Source: an uncultured bacterium
Lineage (GTDB): Bacteria; Bacillota; Clostridia; Lachnospirales; Lachnospiraceae
Length of the DNA: 53,981 bases
Direction: 5' to 3'
Assembly (NCBI GenBank): GCA_947651225.1
Contig: CANSYK010000018.1
Coordinates: forward strand, 1-53,981
Shown here piece by piece: positions 45,011 through 53,981 of this stretch. Made by a program: the position numbers and the translations under genes. How positions within the stretch are numbered: the first letter of the stretch is position 1; every line of letters starts with the position of its first letter. Under the pieces are notes generated by a model. That model searched no databases. It worked only from the letters and a program-made list of their open reading frames with translations, and was not told where the DNA came from.

Positions 45011-45607
45011 ATGGATTTTTATAGCACCCAGATTAGTAATCTGGTGGAACATTTGTCACATCTGCCAGGCATTGGGGCAAAGTCGGCACAGCGTCTGGCG
45101 TTTCACATTTTAAATATGCCTGATGAACAGGTGGAGGGACTTTCGGCAGCGATGGTAAGTGCCAAAAAGAATGTGCGCTATTGTAAAGAATGCTGCACTT
45201 ATACAGATGATGAACTCTGCCCGATTTGCGCAAACCAGAAACGGAATCATAAGCAGATTATGGTGGTAGAAAATCCACGGGATCTGGCAGCATATGAGAA
45301 GACAGGTAAATTTGAAGGTGTTTATCATGTTCTACATGGGGCAATTTCTCCTATGGCGGGAGTTGGACCGCAGGATATACGGCTGGATGAATTGATGATA
45401 CGCCTGCAGGGAGAAGTAGAAGAAGTGATTGTTGCTACTAATAAAAACCTGGAAGGGGATACTACGGCTACTTATATCAGTAAGTTAGTAAAACCTCTGG
45501 GAATTAAGGTCAGCCGTATAGCAAGCGGTGTGCCTGCAGGCGGTGATCTGGAATATATTGATGAAGTGACACTTTATCGTGCATTGGAGGGCAGGGTAGA
45601 ACTTTAG
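45011..45607 (+). CDS. recR: Recombination protein RecR
   Basis: Acts with RecF and RecO to load RecA at gaps. The 198-residue protein has the helix-hairpin-helix LPGIGAKSAQRLAFH, a Cys4 zinc finger (CKEC and CPIC), and a Toprim domain (VVENPRDLAAYEKTG, then ATNKNLEGDTTATYI). The C-terminus is SRIASGVPAGGDLEYIDEVTL. The ATG at 45011 lies 1 nt after the ybaB stop, with GGGAGGA inside the ybaB end. Confidence 0.96.
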   Translation: MDFYSTQISNLVEHLSHLPGIGAKSAQRLAFHILNMPDEQVEGLSAAMVSAKKNVRYCKECCTYTDDELCPICANQKRNHKQIMVVENPRDLAAYEKTGKFEGVYHVLHGAISPMAGVGPQDIRLDELMIRLQGEVEEVIVATNKNLEGDTTATYISKLVKPLGIKVSRIASGVPAGGDLEYIDEVTLYRALEGRVEL

Positions 45608-45646
45608 CTGTTTTTTTATGGGTAGTTTAGCCTGGTGGCTTAGTGT

Positions 45647-46255
45647 TTAATGGTAAACGGCTGTAACTCCCTGTGCAACAAAGTTAGCAAGTTCGACAAC
45701 GACAGATAGTCGGGTGGTCTGCAATGTGGCATGGCTGTTGCTGCCGGCAAGGTTGACAATGCCGGTAATTGCGGCATTTCCAATATGCGGAAGTTCTTTC
45801 TGTACTCCGATTCCCGGAAGAAGCGGGCCTGTGCCAAGCGTAATATATCCAATGTGCTGGCGGATGCCAAGAGAGGCATCAATAGCAATAATAAAAGGCT
45901 GATAAAAAGTATCCTGAATTTGTGTAATTACAGAGGCAAGATTGACAGCGTGTACTGGGGAGTGCAGCGTGCCATAAACAATCGGCATGGAAGCCGGTGT
46001 TTTGCTGTTTGAAAATGTCTGGGATAGTTTTTCTCCAACAATCGGCCCGAAACAGTCACCGGTGGCACGGTCAGAACCAATACAGAGAAAAACCGGAGTC
46101 TGGCGAATCTGCTGGATATGTTTTTTGAGTTTTTTTATTTGCAGTGTAAAGTCTGTCATGGCCTTTGTCTGGTGTACATTATAATAATATAACTGATCTG
46201 AGGTAGCGATACAGTCCTGTGTATGGCTGCCGTTTTTCTTTTTTAATAATTCCAT
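45647..46255 (-). CDS. yyaC: Spore protease YyaC family (DUF1256)
   Basis: A 202-residue protein related to the germination protease fold. Family blocks are FLCIGSDRATGDCFGPIVGE, YGTLHSPVHAVNL, IIAIDASLGI, GTGPLLPGIGV and GNAAITGIVN. In Bacillus it is a sporulation-expressed protein. It stands alone and convergent to recR. Its presence supports a spore-forming host. The start has only a short GGAG site, and no clear sporulation-sigma promoter was found. Confidence 0.9.
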   Translation of the reverse strand: MELLKKKNGSHTQDCIATSDQLYYYNVHQTKAMTDFTLQIKKLKKHIQQIRQTPVFLCIGSDRATGDCFGPIVGEKLSQTFSNSKTPASMPIVYGTLHSPVHAVNLASVITQIQDTFYQPFIIAIDASLGIRQHIGYITLGTGPLLPGIGVQKELPHIGNAAITGIVNLAGSNSHATLQTTRLSVVVELANFVAQGVTAVYH

Positions 46256-46529
46256 TAATGATGCTCCATTTCTCCAGTTTTTTCAAATGTTAAAAAATAA
46301 TGCTGGTTTAACATTTATTAAAAGTATTTCCAGAAAACAGAAAAACAAACATGATTTATTACAAAACCATTGATGACCATAAAAGAAACCAATCGTCGAA
46401 TTATCACGAGGGACTGTAGGGGAAATTACCGTTCTTTCGACAAAATCCGAACAGGCTGTATGCTATAATGCTCGAAACTAAGAAACTGTGCAAGCTGTTG
46501 GGACAAGGCAGAAGGAATGGAGGGAATAT
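46256..46529. promoter_or_regulatory. Divergent intergenic region, yyaC and LysM gene
   Basis: About 270 nt. The plus-strand extended -10 TGCTATAAT lies at 46461-46469, about 60 nt ahead of the LysM gene. Short inverted repeats (GTTAAA and TTTAAC near 46288-46315) lie near the yyaC side. Nothing else is recognised. Confidence 0.5.
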
Positions 46530-47756
46530 ATGGTAAATCAGGAAACAAAGAACGGAGTTGAAAAGAAGGAGTATCATTTTAATACTCTGCCGGAAAATAT
46601 ACGTCAGATAGGAGAACCGCCTGAAAATAACCGCATATATATAGAAGATTATGTTATTACATATATTCATCAAATTTTCCAGAAAAAGCAGGATCAGGCA
46701 ATTGTCGTATTACTGGGGAAAAAAGGGGAAGATGCGGCTCAGGGGATGCGGTTTATCTATGGGGCTGTTGAAATTGAGTTGAATGTTTTAGAGGGAAATA
46801 AAGATTTTACAGCAAAAACATGGGACAAGATACATGAACTAATTTATCGGAATTTTGCAGGTGCGCAGGTGTTCGGCTGGGGAAGCGGTATCAGCATGTG
46901 GAACAGCCAGGCAGAGGACATGGTACATTCCATTCAGCAAAAACATTTTTCACAGGAAGGGAAAATTCTTTTTTTGGAGGATTTGAACGAAAAAGAGGAA
47001 AAGATTTTTTGCTGGCATAATGGCAAGCTTGCAGAACTTCCAGGGTATGTTATTTATTATGAAAAAAACCCTTTGATGCAGGAATATATGCTTTTGGGAC
47101 AACCTAAAAAAAGTCATGAAGAAACTTATGACGATAAAGTGACGGCAACAGTGCGTTCTGTTGTAAAAAAGAATATGGAATTGAAAAATCCGAAAAGAGC
47201 GGCAGCATGTGGCGTTGGGGCTCTTCTGCTCATTCTAACAATACTGGGAGCAAATCTTTTGGTTCAGAGTACAAAAAAAATAGAAAGCCTGGAAAAAACA
47301 ATTGCTACTTTGTCAAACGCTGCTGTAACAGTGACAGAAAAGCCGGAAACCAAAACGACAGAAGAGCCTCCCTTATTTCCTGATAAAGGGAAGAAAAAAG
47401 CAAATAAGGCAACAAAAGCTCCTGTTTTAGAAAGTCCTAAAGTGACAAAAGCGCCTAAAAGAACAGAAAGTCCGGCGACGAAAACGCCTAAAACAACAAA
47501 GTCTCCCCCGGTAACAAAGCAGCCAAAGGTAACGGCAACTCCTAAATCGGATAAAAGCAGTTCTTCGAAAACAGAACCTGCCAGTGCGAAAGCGGCAAGC
47601 TATGTTGTGCGCTCGGGAGATACTTTAAGCCAGATCGTATGGAGACAGTATCATACACTCGATTGCATAAAAATGGTAAAAAAGGCAAATAATATTAAGG
47701 ATGGAGATAAGATTAAGGAAGGGCAGCTTTTGATTTTGCCTGCATATAAAAAATAA
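46530..47756 (+). CDS. Membrane LysM protein with degenerate MPN/JAB-like N-domain
   Basis: 408 residues. The cytoplasmic N-terminal domain (about 30-205) follows the pattern of an MPN/JAB fold: YVITYIHQIF..QAIVVLLGKK, then VFGWGSGISMW where MPN enzymes have GWYHSHP, then KILFLED. The zinc-binding His residues are missing, so it should be inactive. One membrane helix (about 225-245) follows, then a Lys/Thr/Pro-rich extracellular linker of about 100 residues. A C-terminal LysM domain (YVVRSGDTLSQIVWRQY.. to LLILPAYKK) is expected to bind peptidoglycan. The ATG follows GGAGGG. The MPN assignment is my reading of pattern only. Confidence 0.8.
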   Translation: MVNQETKNGVEKKEYHFNTLPENIRQIGEPPENNRIYIEDYVITYIHQIFQKKQDQAIVVLLGKKGEDAAQGMRFIYGAVEIELNVLEGNKDFTAKTWDKIHELIYRNFAGAQVFGWGSGISMWNSQAEDMVHSIQQKHFSQEGKILFLEDLNEKEEKIFCWHNGKLAELPGYVIYYEKNPLMQEYMLLGQPKKSHEETYDDKVTATVRSVVKKNMELKNPKRAAACGVGALLLILTILGANLLVQSTKKIESLEKTIATLSNAAVTVTEKPETKTTEEPPLFPDKGKKKANKATKAPVLESPKVTKAPKRTESPATKTPKTTKSPPVTKQPKVTATPKSDKSSSSKTEPASAKAASYVVRSGDTLSQIVWRQYHTLDCIKMVKKANNIKDGDKIKEGQLLILPAYKK

Positions 47757-47776
47757 AATAAGATTTTTTATGAATA

Positions 47777-47805
47777 TTGCGTTGCAACCTCTGATACGTT
47801 ATAAT
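47777..47805 (+). promoter_or_regulatory. Promoter of the DUF5711 gene
   Basis: TTGCGT, 17-nt spacer, TATAAT; 52 nt before the start codon. Confidence 0.65.
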
Positions 47806-47857
47806 TCCTTTAGATTGAATATAGCAACAGTAGAATTTGTGTAAAAGAGGAAACAGA

Positions 47858-49027
47858 ATGAAAAGTTTGGTTGGGCGTTCCTTTGATATTACTGTATTAA
47901 GTGAACAGAAGAAAAAAAAGACACGTTTTGTGATTTTGACGGTTGCATGTATATTAGTATGTGCGGCGATTTTTTATCTGGGATTCCGTTGGTTTTTGAA
48001 CCGACAATATGATTCCTATCAGGTGGAGCGTTCGGTATATGTTAAAAATGGAAATTCCATGTCATATGAGACATATCATGATGGGATTATCCGATATGGG
48101 CGTGATGGAGTTACCGCAATTGACAGAAAAGGGAATTCTATCTGGGGTGGAAGTTATGAGATGGCAAATCCAAGGGCAGATACCTGTGGTTCCAGTGTGG
48201 TGATTGCCGATATTGGCGGCGATTCTCTTTATGTTTACAGGGGAGAGGGAACCGGAACTGTATTTACCGTTGATTATCCTATTGTGCAGGCATGTATTTC
48301 TAATCAGGGAGTAATCGCTGTATTATTGGAAGAAAGCTCATCGAATACAATTGCGTTGTATAATCCATTTAATAAAGCAGAAGCGCTTTTGGCAGAGATC
48401 CCTACAAATGTAGAAGATGGTTATCCGGTGTCAGTAGACCTGTCTCCAGATGGAAGCAGTGTAGTTGCTTCTTATCTTAATGTGACAACAGGTGCGGCGC
48501 AGAGCCATGTGGCGTTCTATAATTTTTCCGAAGTCGGGAAAAATGCGAACTGTCTGGTGGGGGCGCATAATTATAAAGAAACCTTGATTTCAGAAGTACA
48601 ATTTATGGGGAATTCGGACGTCTGTCTGTTTGGTGAAAAAGGGTTTTATCTTTGGTCAAACATGAAGCGGCCGGAGGCATCTGCAAAACAGGAGTTTGAA
48701 GAGACGATTCAGAGTGCGTTTATTGATGAAGGGCATGTAGGCTTTTTATTGAAAAAAGATGATGCAAAAAATATCCTGCGGTTGTATGATAAGAGTGGTA
48801 ATAATACATTGACAACAGAGGTGGATGCTTCTTTTACACATATCCAAATCAGGGAAGATGAGATTTTGCTAAATTCCACAGAACGCTGTGCCATTTATCG
48901 TACAAATGGCGTAAAAAAATTTTCACAGGACCTGAAAAGTACAATAAGTTATTTCTTTCCAAGCGAGAGGAAGAATTATTACTTCTTTGTGCAGGACTCT
49001 AAAATCAAGGTGATTAAGCTTAAATAA
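47858..49027 (+). CDS. DUF5711 membrane-anchored beta-propeller-like protein
   Basis: 389 residues. A short basic cytoplasmic N-terminus precedes one membrane helix (about 24-46), then an extracellular region of repeated beta-strand units (for example SVDLSPDGSSVVASYLN and WSNMK) resembling a propeller. This is the DUF5711 architecture common in Lachnospiraceae, with no known function. The ATG follows AAAAGAGG. It has its own promoter and is followed by the rpsL promoter. Confidence 0.82.
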   Translation: MKSLVGRSFDITVLSEQKKKKTRFVILTVACILVCAAIFYLGFRWFLNRQYDSYQVERSVYVKNGNSMSYETYHDGIIRYGRDGVTAIDRKGNSIWGGSYEMANPRADTCGSSVVIADIGGDSLYVYRGEGTGTVFTVDYPIVQACISNQGVIAVLLEESSSNTIALYNPFNKAEALLAEIPTNVEDGYPVSVDLSPDGSSVVASYLNVTTGAAQSHVAFYNFSEVGKNANCLVGAHNYKETLISEVQFMGNSDVCLFGEKGFYLWSNMKRPEASAKQEFEETIQSAFIDEGHVGFLLKKDDAKNILRLYDKSGNNTLTTEVDASFTHIQIREDEILLNSTERCAIYRTNGVKKFSQDLKSTISYFFPSERKNYYFFVQDSKIKVIKLK

Positions 49028-49052
49028 GAGTTATCATAGGTAAAAAATTTGC

Positions 49053-49081
49053 TTGACAAGCACACATATCGGCGTTATACT
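49053..49081 (+). promoter_or_regulatory. Promoter of the str operon
   Basis: TTGACA, 17-nt spacer, TATACT: strong, as expected for ribosomal genes, about 69 nt upstream of rpsL. Confidence 0.8.
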
Positions 49082-49149
49082 GTCTAAGTGTGCATTTTTG
49101 CGCATAATTTTAGTGAAATGATAGATTCTAATTATAGGAGGTGAAATTA

Positions 49150-49563
49150 ATGCCAACATTTAACCAGTTAGTAAGGAAGGGAAGAAAGGTTTCTACAAAG
49201 AAGTCTAATTCTCCTGCATTACAGTACTCTTACAACTCTTTGAATAAGAAGGTTGTAGAGCAGAGCTCTCCTCAGAAGAGAGGTGTTTGTACTGCAGTTC
49301 GTACAGCTACACCTAAGAAGCCTAACTCAGCTCTTAGAAAAACTGCCAGAGTCCGTCTTTCTAACGGTATTGAAGTGACAAGCTATATTCCTGGCGAAGG
49401 ACATAACTTACAGGAGCATAGTGTTGTTTTAATCCGTGGCGGCAGGGTTAAGGATTTGCCAGGTACAAGATACCATATCGTACGTGGTACGCTCGATACA
49501 GCAGGTGTTGCGAACAGAAAGCAGGGGCGTTCCAAATATGGGGCAAAGAGACCTAAAAAATAG
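49150..49563 (+). CDS. rpsL: 30S ribosomal protein S12
   Basis: A 137-residue decoding-centre protein. N-terminus [12 protein letters not shown], then [23 protein letters not shown] with the Lys where streptomycin-resistance changes arise (wild-type Lys here), and [13 protein letters not shown] near the end. The ATG at 49150 follows AGGAGGTG; the GTG three codons upstream overlaps that site. Confidence 0.98.
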   Translation: MPTFNQLVRKGRKVSTKKSNSPALQYSYNSLNKKVVEQSSPQKRGVCTAVRTATPKKPNSALRKTARVRLSNGIEVTSYIPGEGHNLQEHSVVLIRGGRVKDLPGTRYHIVRGTLDTAGVANRKQGRSKYGAKRPKK

Positions 49564-49663
49564 GAAACCACTGTGATTCACTAATTTGGGGAAGTGCCGG
49601 ATTAATTTTACCAATTAACCTGGTGCGGACACTTAAGTATCGTGAGTACCGATGATTTAATGA

Positions 49664-50181
<518 letters not shown>

Positions 50182-50182
<1 letters not shown>

Positions 50183-50264
50183 AACGAAAAGTATTTCTAA
50201 GATTTTGCTGTGCAAAATCAAGAAATGCTACGATTTCGTTTCAAAAGTTTGCAAAGCAAACTTT
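50182..50264 (+). promoter_or_regulatory. Tandem hairpins between rpsG and fusA
   Basis: First a long interrupted stem: AAACGAAA with TTTCGTTT, ATTTCT with AGAAAT and GATTTTGC with GCAAAATC, closing on a TGT loop (50182-50241). Then a perfect stem AAAGTTTGC-AAA-GCAAACTTT (50244-50264). There is no T-run. It may set the rpsG to fusA ratio through processing or attenuation. Confidence 0.6.
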
Positions 50265-50301
50265 CCAAAAGCATATCATATTAAATTAGGAGGTAAAGGT
50301 C

Positions 50302-52422
50302 TTGGCTGGAAGAGAATATCCACTTGATAGAACAAGAAATATCGGTATTATGGCGCATATTGATGCTGGTAAGACAACGCTGACAGAGCGTATCTTATAT
50401 TATACCGGTGTTAATTATAAGATTGGTGATACCCACGAAGGTACTGCTACTATGGACTGGATGGAGCAGGAACAGGAAAGAGGTATTACAATCACATCTG
50501 CGGCTACTACTTGCCATTGGACAATAGAAGACCATGCAAAGCCAAAGAAGGATGCTTTAGAGCATCGTATCAATATTATTGATACACCAGGACACGTTGA
50601 CTTCACAGTAGAGGTTGAGCGTTCCCTTCGTGTATTGGATGGTGCAGTTGGTGTATTCTGTGCTAAGGGTGGTGTTGAGCCACAGTCAGAAAATGTATGG
50701 CGTCAGGCTGACACATACAATGTACCAAGAATGGCATTTATTAATAAAATGGACATTTTAGGTGCTAATTTCTTTGGAGCTGTTGATCAGATCCGTGAGA
50801 GATTAGGAAAAAATGCTATCGTTCTTCAGCTTCCGATTGGTAAAGAGGACGAGTTTAAGGGAATCATTGATTTGTTTGAGATGGAAGCATACATCTACAA
50901 CGATGACAAGGGTGAAGATATCACTGTTACAGAGATTCCTGAAGATATGAAAGAGCAGGCAGAGGAATATCATACAGAACTTGTAGAAAAAATCTGTGAC
51001 CTGGATGATGATCTGATGATGGTTTATCTGGAAGGGGAGGAGCCGTCTGTTGAAGATATGAAAAAGGCTCTGCGTAAAGGTACCTGTGAGTGTACTGCTG
51101 TTCCTGTATGCTGTGGCTCTGCTTATAAGAATAAAGGCGTACAGAAGCTTTTGGATGCGATTTTAGAGTATATGCCAGCTCCAACAGATATTCCAGACAT
51201 TACTGGTGTAGATGATGAAGGAAATGAAGTTACCCGCCGTTCTTCTGATGATGAGCCATTTTCAGCACTTGCATTTAAGATTATGGCAGATCCATTTGTT
51301 GGTAAGCTTGCATTCTTCAGAGTGTATTCTGGTACATTGAATTCCGGTTCTTATGTACTGAATGCTACAAAGAATAAGAAAGAGCGTGTAGGACGTATCC
51401 TGCAGATGCATGCAAATAAGAGGGAAGAGCTTTCAAAGGTATATTCTGGTGATATTGCTGCAGCAGTAGGCTTTAAGACGACTACGACAGGTGATACCAT
51501 CTGTGATGAGCAGCATCCGGTTATCCTGGAATCCATGGAATTCCCTGAGCCAGTTATTGAGCTTGCAATTGAGCCTAAGACAAAAGATGGCCAGGGCAAG
51601 ATGGGCGAGGCTCTTGCAAAGCTTGCAGAAGAAGATCCTACGTTCCGTGCGCATACCAACTCTGAAACAGGTCAGACAATTATTGCTGGTATGGGAGAAC
51701 TCCATCTGGAAATCATTGTTGACCGTCTGTTAAGAGAATTTAAGGTAGAGGCAAATGTCGGTGCGCCACAGGTTTCTTACAAAGAAACATTTACATCACC
51801 GGTTGATGTAGACAGTAAGTATGCAAAACAGTCCGGCGGACGTGGACAGTATGGACATTGTAAAGTTAAGTTTGAGCCGATGGATCCAAATGGCGAGGAA
51901 ACCTTTAAGTTTGAATCTACCGTAGTTGGTGGTGCAATTCCAAAGGAATATATTCCTGCAGTAGGCGAAGGTATTGAAGAAGCAGCAAAGGCCGGTATTC
52001 TTGGCGGCTATCCTGTTCTCGGTGTACACGCTACCGTATGGGATGGTTCTTACCATGAAGTCGATTCCAGTGAAATGGCATTCCACATTGCTGGTTCCAT
52101 GGCATTTAAGGATGCTATGAAGAAAGGCAATCCAGTGCTTCTTGAGCCGATTATGAAGGTTGAGGTAACGATGCCGGAAGAATATATGGGTGATGTTATC
52201 GGAAGCCTGAACGCAAAGCGTGGTCAGATTGAAGGAATGGAAGATATCGGCGGCGGTAAGATGGTAAAGGCATATGTACCGTTGGCAGAAATGTTCGGTT
52301 ATTCCACAGAGCTTCGTTCTGCAACACAGGGACGTGGAAATTACTCTATGTTCTTTGAGAGATATGCACAGTGTCCTAAGAATGTACAGGATAAGGTGCT
52401 TGCTGCAAAGAAGGGCGAGTAA
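50302..52422 (+). CDS. fusA: Elongation factor G
   Basis: GTPase that drives tRNA-mRNA translocation. 706 residues with [15 protein letters not shown] (P-loop), [17 protein letters not shown] and NKMD in the G domain. Domain IV follows from about residue 485, with [12 protein letters not shown]. The C-terminus has the RGQIEGM and [11 protein letters not shown] blocks. The start is TTG, 9 nt after AGGAGGT. Confidence 0.98.
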   Translation: MAGREYPLDRTRNIGIMAHIDAGKTTLTERILYYTGVNYKIGDTHEGTATMDWMEQEQERGITITSAATTCHWTIEDHAKPKKDALEHRINIIDTPGHVDFTVEVERSLRVLDGAVGVFCAKGGVEPQSENVWRQADTYNVPRMAFINKMDILGANFFGAVDQIRERLGKNAIVLQLPIGKEDEFKGIIDLFEMEAYIYNDDKGEDITVTEIPEDMKEQAEEYHTELVEKICDLDDDLMMVYLEGEEPSVEDMKKALRKGTCECTAVPVCCGSAYKNKGVQKLLDAILEYMPAPTDIPDITGVDDEGNEVTRRSSDDEPFSALAFKIMADPFVGKLAFFRVYSGTLNSGSYVLNATKNKKERVGRILQMHANKREELSKVYSGDIAAAVGFKTTTTGDTICDEQHPVILESMEFPEPVIELAIEPKTKDGQGKMGEALAKLAEEDPTFRAHTNSETGQTIIAGMGELHLEIIVDRLLREFKVEANVGAPQVSYKETFTSPVDVDSKYAKQSGGRGQYGHCKVKFEPMDPNGEETFKFESTVVGGAIPKEYIPAVGEGIEEAAKAGILGGYPVLGVHATVWDGSYHEVDSSEMAFHIAGSMAFKDAMKKGNPVLLEPIMKVEVTMPEEYMGDVIGSLNAKRGQIEGMEDIGGGKMVKAYVPLAEMFGYSTELRSATQGRGNYSMFFERYAQCPKNVQDKVLAAKKGE

Positions 52423-52465
52423 TATTGGATAGTAACAAGAAAATAGCATAAAATGGGAAAAACAC

Positions 52466-52494
52466 TTGAAAAACAGGCAGAATTGCAATATAAT
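52466..52494 (+). promoter_or_regulatory. Separate promoter of tuf
   Basis: TTGAAA, exactly 17 nt, TATAAT, in the fusA-tuf gap, about 100 nt before the start codon. It allows extra tuf expression. Confidence 0.75.
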
Positions 52495-52595
52495 AATGCC
52501 CATAATGTGATTTTAACCGTAGATTACTGAAAACAGTAACAGATTGAAAAGTGTATTAGGCGCATTGCCTATGAATTAAAGGAGGATAATTAAAA

Positions 52596-53783
52596 ATGGC
52601 TAAAGAAAAGTTTGAAAGAAACAAACCCCATTGCAACATTGGTACCATTGGTCACGTAGATCATGGTAAAACAACATTGACCGCTGCTATCACAAAGACT
52701 CTTTCTGAGAGGGTTGCAGGTAATGCTGCCGTAGATTTTGAGAATATTGATAAGGCTCCAGAAGAGAGAGAGCGTGGTATCACAATTTCTACAGCTCACG
52801 TTGAGTATGAGACAGAGAAGAGACATTATGCACACGTTGACTGCCCAGGCCATGCTGACTATGTAAAGAACATGATTACTGGTGCGGCACAGATGGACGG
52901 CGCTATCCTTGTAGTAGCTGCTACAGACGGTGTTATGGCTCAGACAAAAGAGCATATCTTACTTTCCCGTCAGGTTAACGTTCCTTATATCGTTGTATTC
53001 CTGAACAAGTGCGACATGGTTGACGACGAGGAACTGATTGAATTGGTAGAAATGGAAGTTACAGAAAATCTTGAAGAGTATGGTTTTGAAGGTTGCCCAA
53101 TCATTAAGGGTTCTGCTCTTAAAGCTCTGGAAGATCCAAGTGGTGAGTGGGGCGACAAGATTATGGAACTTATGGATGCTGTTGACAGCTTCATTCCAGA
53201 CCCACAGCGTGCAACAGATCAGCCATTCCTTATGCCTATCGAGGATATCTTCACAATTACAGGTCGTGGTACTGTAGCAACTGGTAGAGTAGAGCGTGGT
53301 GTTCTTCATGTAAATGAGGAAGTTGAAATTGTTGGTATTAAGGAAGAGACATCTAAGACTACTGTAACCGGTATCGAGATGTTCCGTAAGCTTCTTGATG
53401 AGGCTCAGGCTGGTGATAATATCGGTGCTCTTCTCCGTGGTGTAAAGAGAGAGGAAATCGAAAGAGGACAGGTTTTAACAGCTCCAGGAAGCACAACCTG
53501 CCATAAGAAATTTACAGCTCAGGTTTATGTACTGACAAAGGATGAAGGTGGACGTCATACTCCATTCTTCAATAACTATCGTCCACAGTTCTACTTCAGA
53601 ACAACAGACGTAACAGGCGTTTGCAACCTTCCAGATGGTACAGAAATGTGCATGCCTGGTGATAACGTAGAGATGTCAATTGAATTGATTCATCCAATCG
53701 CTATGGAGCAGGGACTTAACTTCGCTATCCGTGAGGGTGGTAGAACAGTAGGTTCAGGTAAGGTTGTAAGTATTGTAGAGTAA
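52596..53783 (+). CDS. tuf: Elongation factor Tu
   Basis: Delivers aminoacyl-tRNA to the ribosome. 395 residues: [15 protein letters not shown] (P-loop), [29 protein letters not shown] in the G domain, then [13 protein letters not shown] and C-terminal [23 protein letters not shown] precedes the ATG. It ends the str operon. Confidence 0.99.
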   Translation: MAKEKFERNKPHCNIGTIGHVDHGKTTLTAAITKTLSERVAGNAAVDFENIDKAPEERERGITISTAHVEYETEKRHYAHVDCPGHADYVKNMITGAAQMDGAILVVAATDGVMAQTKEHILLSRQVNVPYIVVFLNKCDMVDDEELIELVEMEVTENLEEYGFEGCPIIKGSALKALEDPSGEWGDKIMELMDAVDSFIPDPQRATDQPFLMPIEDIFTITGRGTVATGRVERGVLHVNEEVEIVGIKEETSKTTVTGIEMFRKLLDEAQAGDNIGALLRGVKREEIERGQVLTAPGSTTCHKKFTAQVYVLTKDEGGRHTPFFNNYRPQFYFRTTDVTGVCNLPDGTEMCMPGDNVEMSIELIHPIAMEQGLNFAIREGGRTVGSGKVVSIVE

Positions 53784-53805
53784 TCAATAGAATTACAGTA
53801 AATTC

Positions 53806-53838
53806 AAGGCTTCCAAGGTTTTCCTTGGGAGCCTTTTT
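53806..53838 (+). terminator. Terminator of the str operon
   Basis: AAGGCTTCCAAGG pairs with CCTTGGGAGCCTT around TTTT (12 of 13 pairs, one G-U), followed by TTT. Strong and close to the tuf stop. Confidence 0.92.
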
Positions 53839-53981
53839 ATGTTTTGAATAATGAAATTGGGTGTGGACGGTGCCAAAACGGTGCCGAGAAATAAAATTTT
53901 TCAAGAAAAGAATGCCTGGTAAAAAGAATCGTGAAATGATTTTTGAAGATTATGCTGTTTTAAGTATTTTTTTGACCTTAA
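53839..53981. other. Right end of window, nothing recognised
   Basis: 143 nt with a short direct repeat (GGTGCC twice, 53869-53885) and no complete gene. The S10 operon that follows tuf in many Firmicutes does not begin here. Confidence 0.4.

Noticed and set aside
51796-52503. 235-codon minus-strand frame opposite fusA
   Set aside because: Shadow of the fusA coding sequence; no ribosome site or recognisable domain.
53869-53885. Short GGTGCC direct repeats at the right end as a mobile-element edge
   Set aside because: Only 6 bases, with no inverted repeats or transposase nearby.

Overview
The window looks like a piece of chromosome from a low-GC, spore-forming, anaerobic gut Firmicute of the Lachnospiraceae type. 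The basis is the Firmicute ribosomal gene content (zinc-free S4, an L17 enlarged to 180 residues), a YyaC-type spore protein, a DUF5711 protein, strong AGGAGG ribosome binding sites and glycan-degrading genes. No species is claimed.

Left part (1 to about 21.6 kb): an accessory island for a fucose-containing surface polysaccharide. It starts with a tyrosine recombinase that lacks its N-terminus. Next comes a segment of about 370 bp bounded by two perfect 22-bp inverted repeats, with a near-consensus promoter inside pointing rightwards. This is the layout of an invertible promoter (inverton), here in the ON orientation. Downstream on the same strand lie a large HA-repeat helicase, a small zinc-ribbon protein, the initiating phosphoglycosyl transferase, two GT4 and two GT2 glycosyltransferases, a Wzy-like polymerase, an alpha-1,2-fucosyltransferase (GT11), an alpha-1,3-fucosyltransferase (GT10), an FkbM methyltransferase, a PMP-dependent sugar dehydratase-like enzyme, GDP-L-fucose synthase, GDP-mannose 4,6-dehydratase, mannose-1-phosphate guanylyltransferase and an ABC flippase. 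The GT10 gene carries a run of 10 G and the FkbM gene a run of 9 G. In both, gain or loss of one G brings a nearby stop codon. The locus therefore appears to have two layers of phase variation: a promoter switch for the whole transcript and slippage switches for two modifying enzymes.

Middle (21.7 to 34.5 kb): the alpha ribosomal operon (rpmJ, rpsM, rpsK, rpsD, rpoA, rplQ), with the island sitting where infA/map/adk/secY usually lie. Then come nadB-nadC, a secreted GH5 glucanase on the minus strand, a small hydrophobic peptide with an overlapping antisense RNA (type I toxin-antitoxin layout), xylulokinase and a fucose/arabinose-isomerase-family enzyme. Last is a broken L-fucose isomerase gene (one 1-bp deletion and one CAG to TAG change), notable because the island makes GDP-fucose de novo.

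Right part (34.5 to 54 kb): mostly housekeeping genes. They are a MoxR / DUF58 / transglutaminase set, glycogen phosphorylase, phosphofructokinase, dnaX-ybaB-recR, yyaC, a membrane LysM protein with an MPN-like N-domain, a DUF5711 protein, and the str operon rpsL-rpsG-fusA-tuf with good promoters, a double hairpin between rpsG and fusA, and a strong terminator after tuf.

All calls come from reading the sequence. No database search or folding was run.
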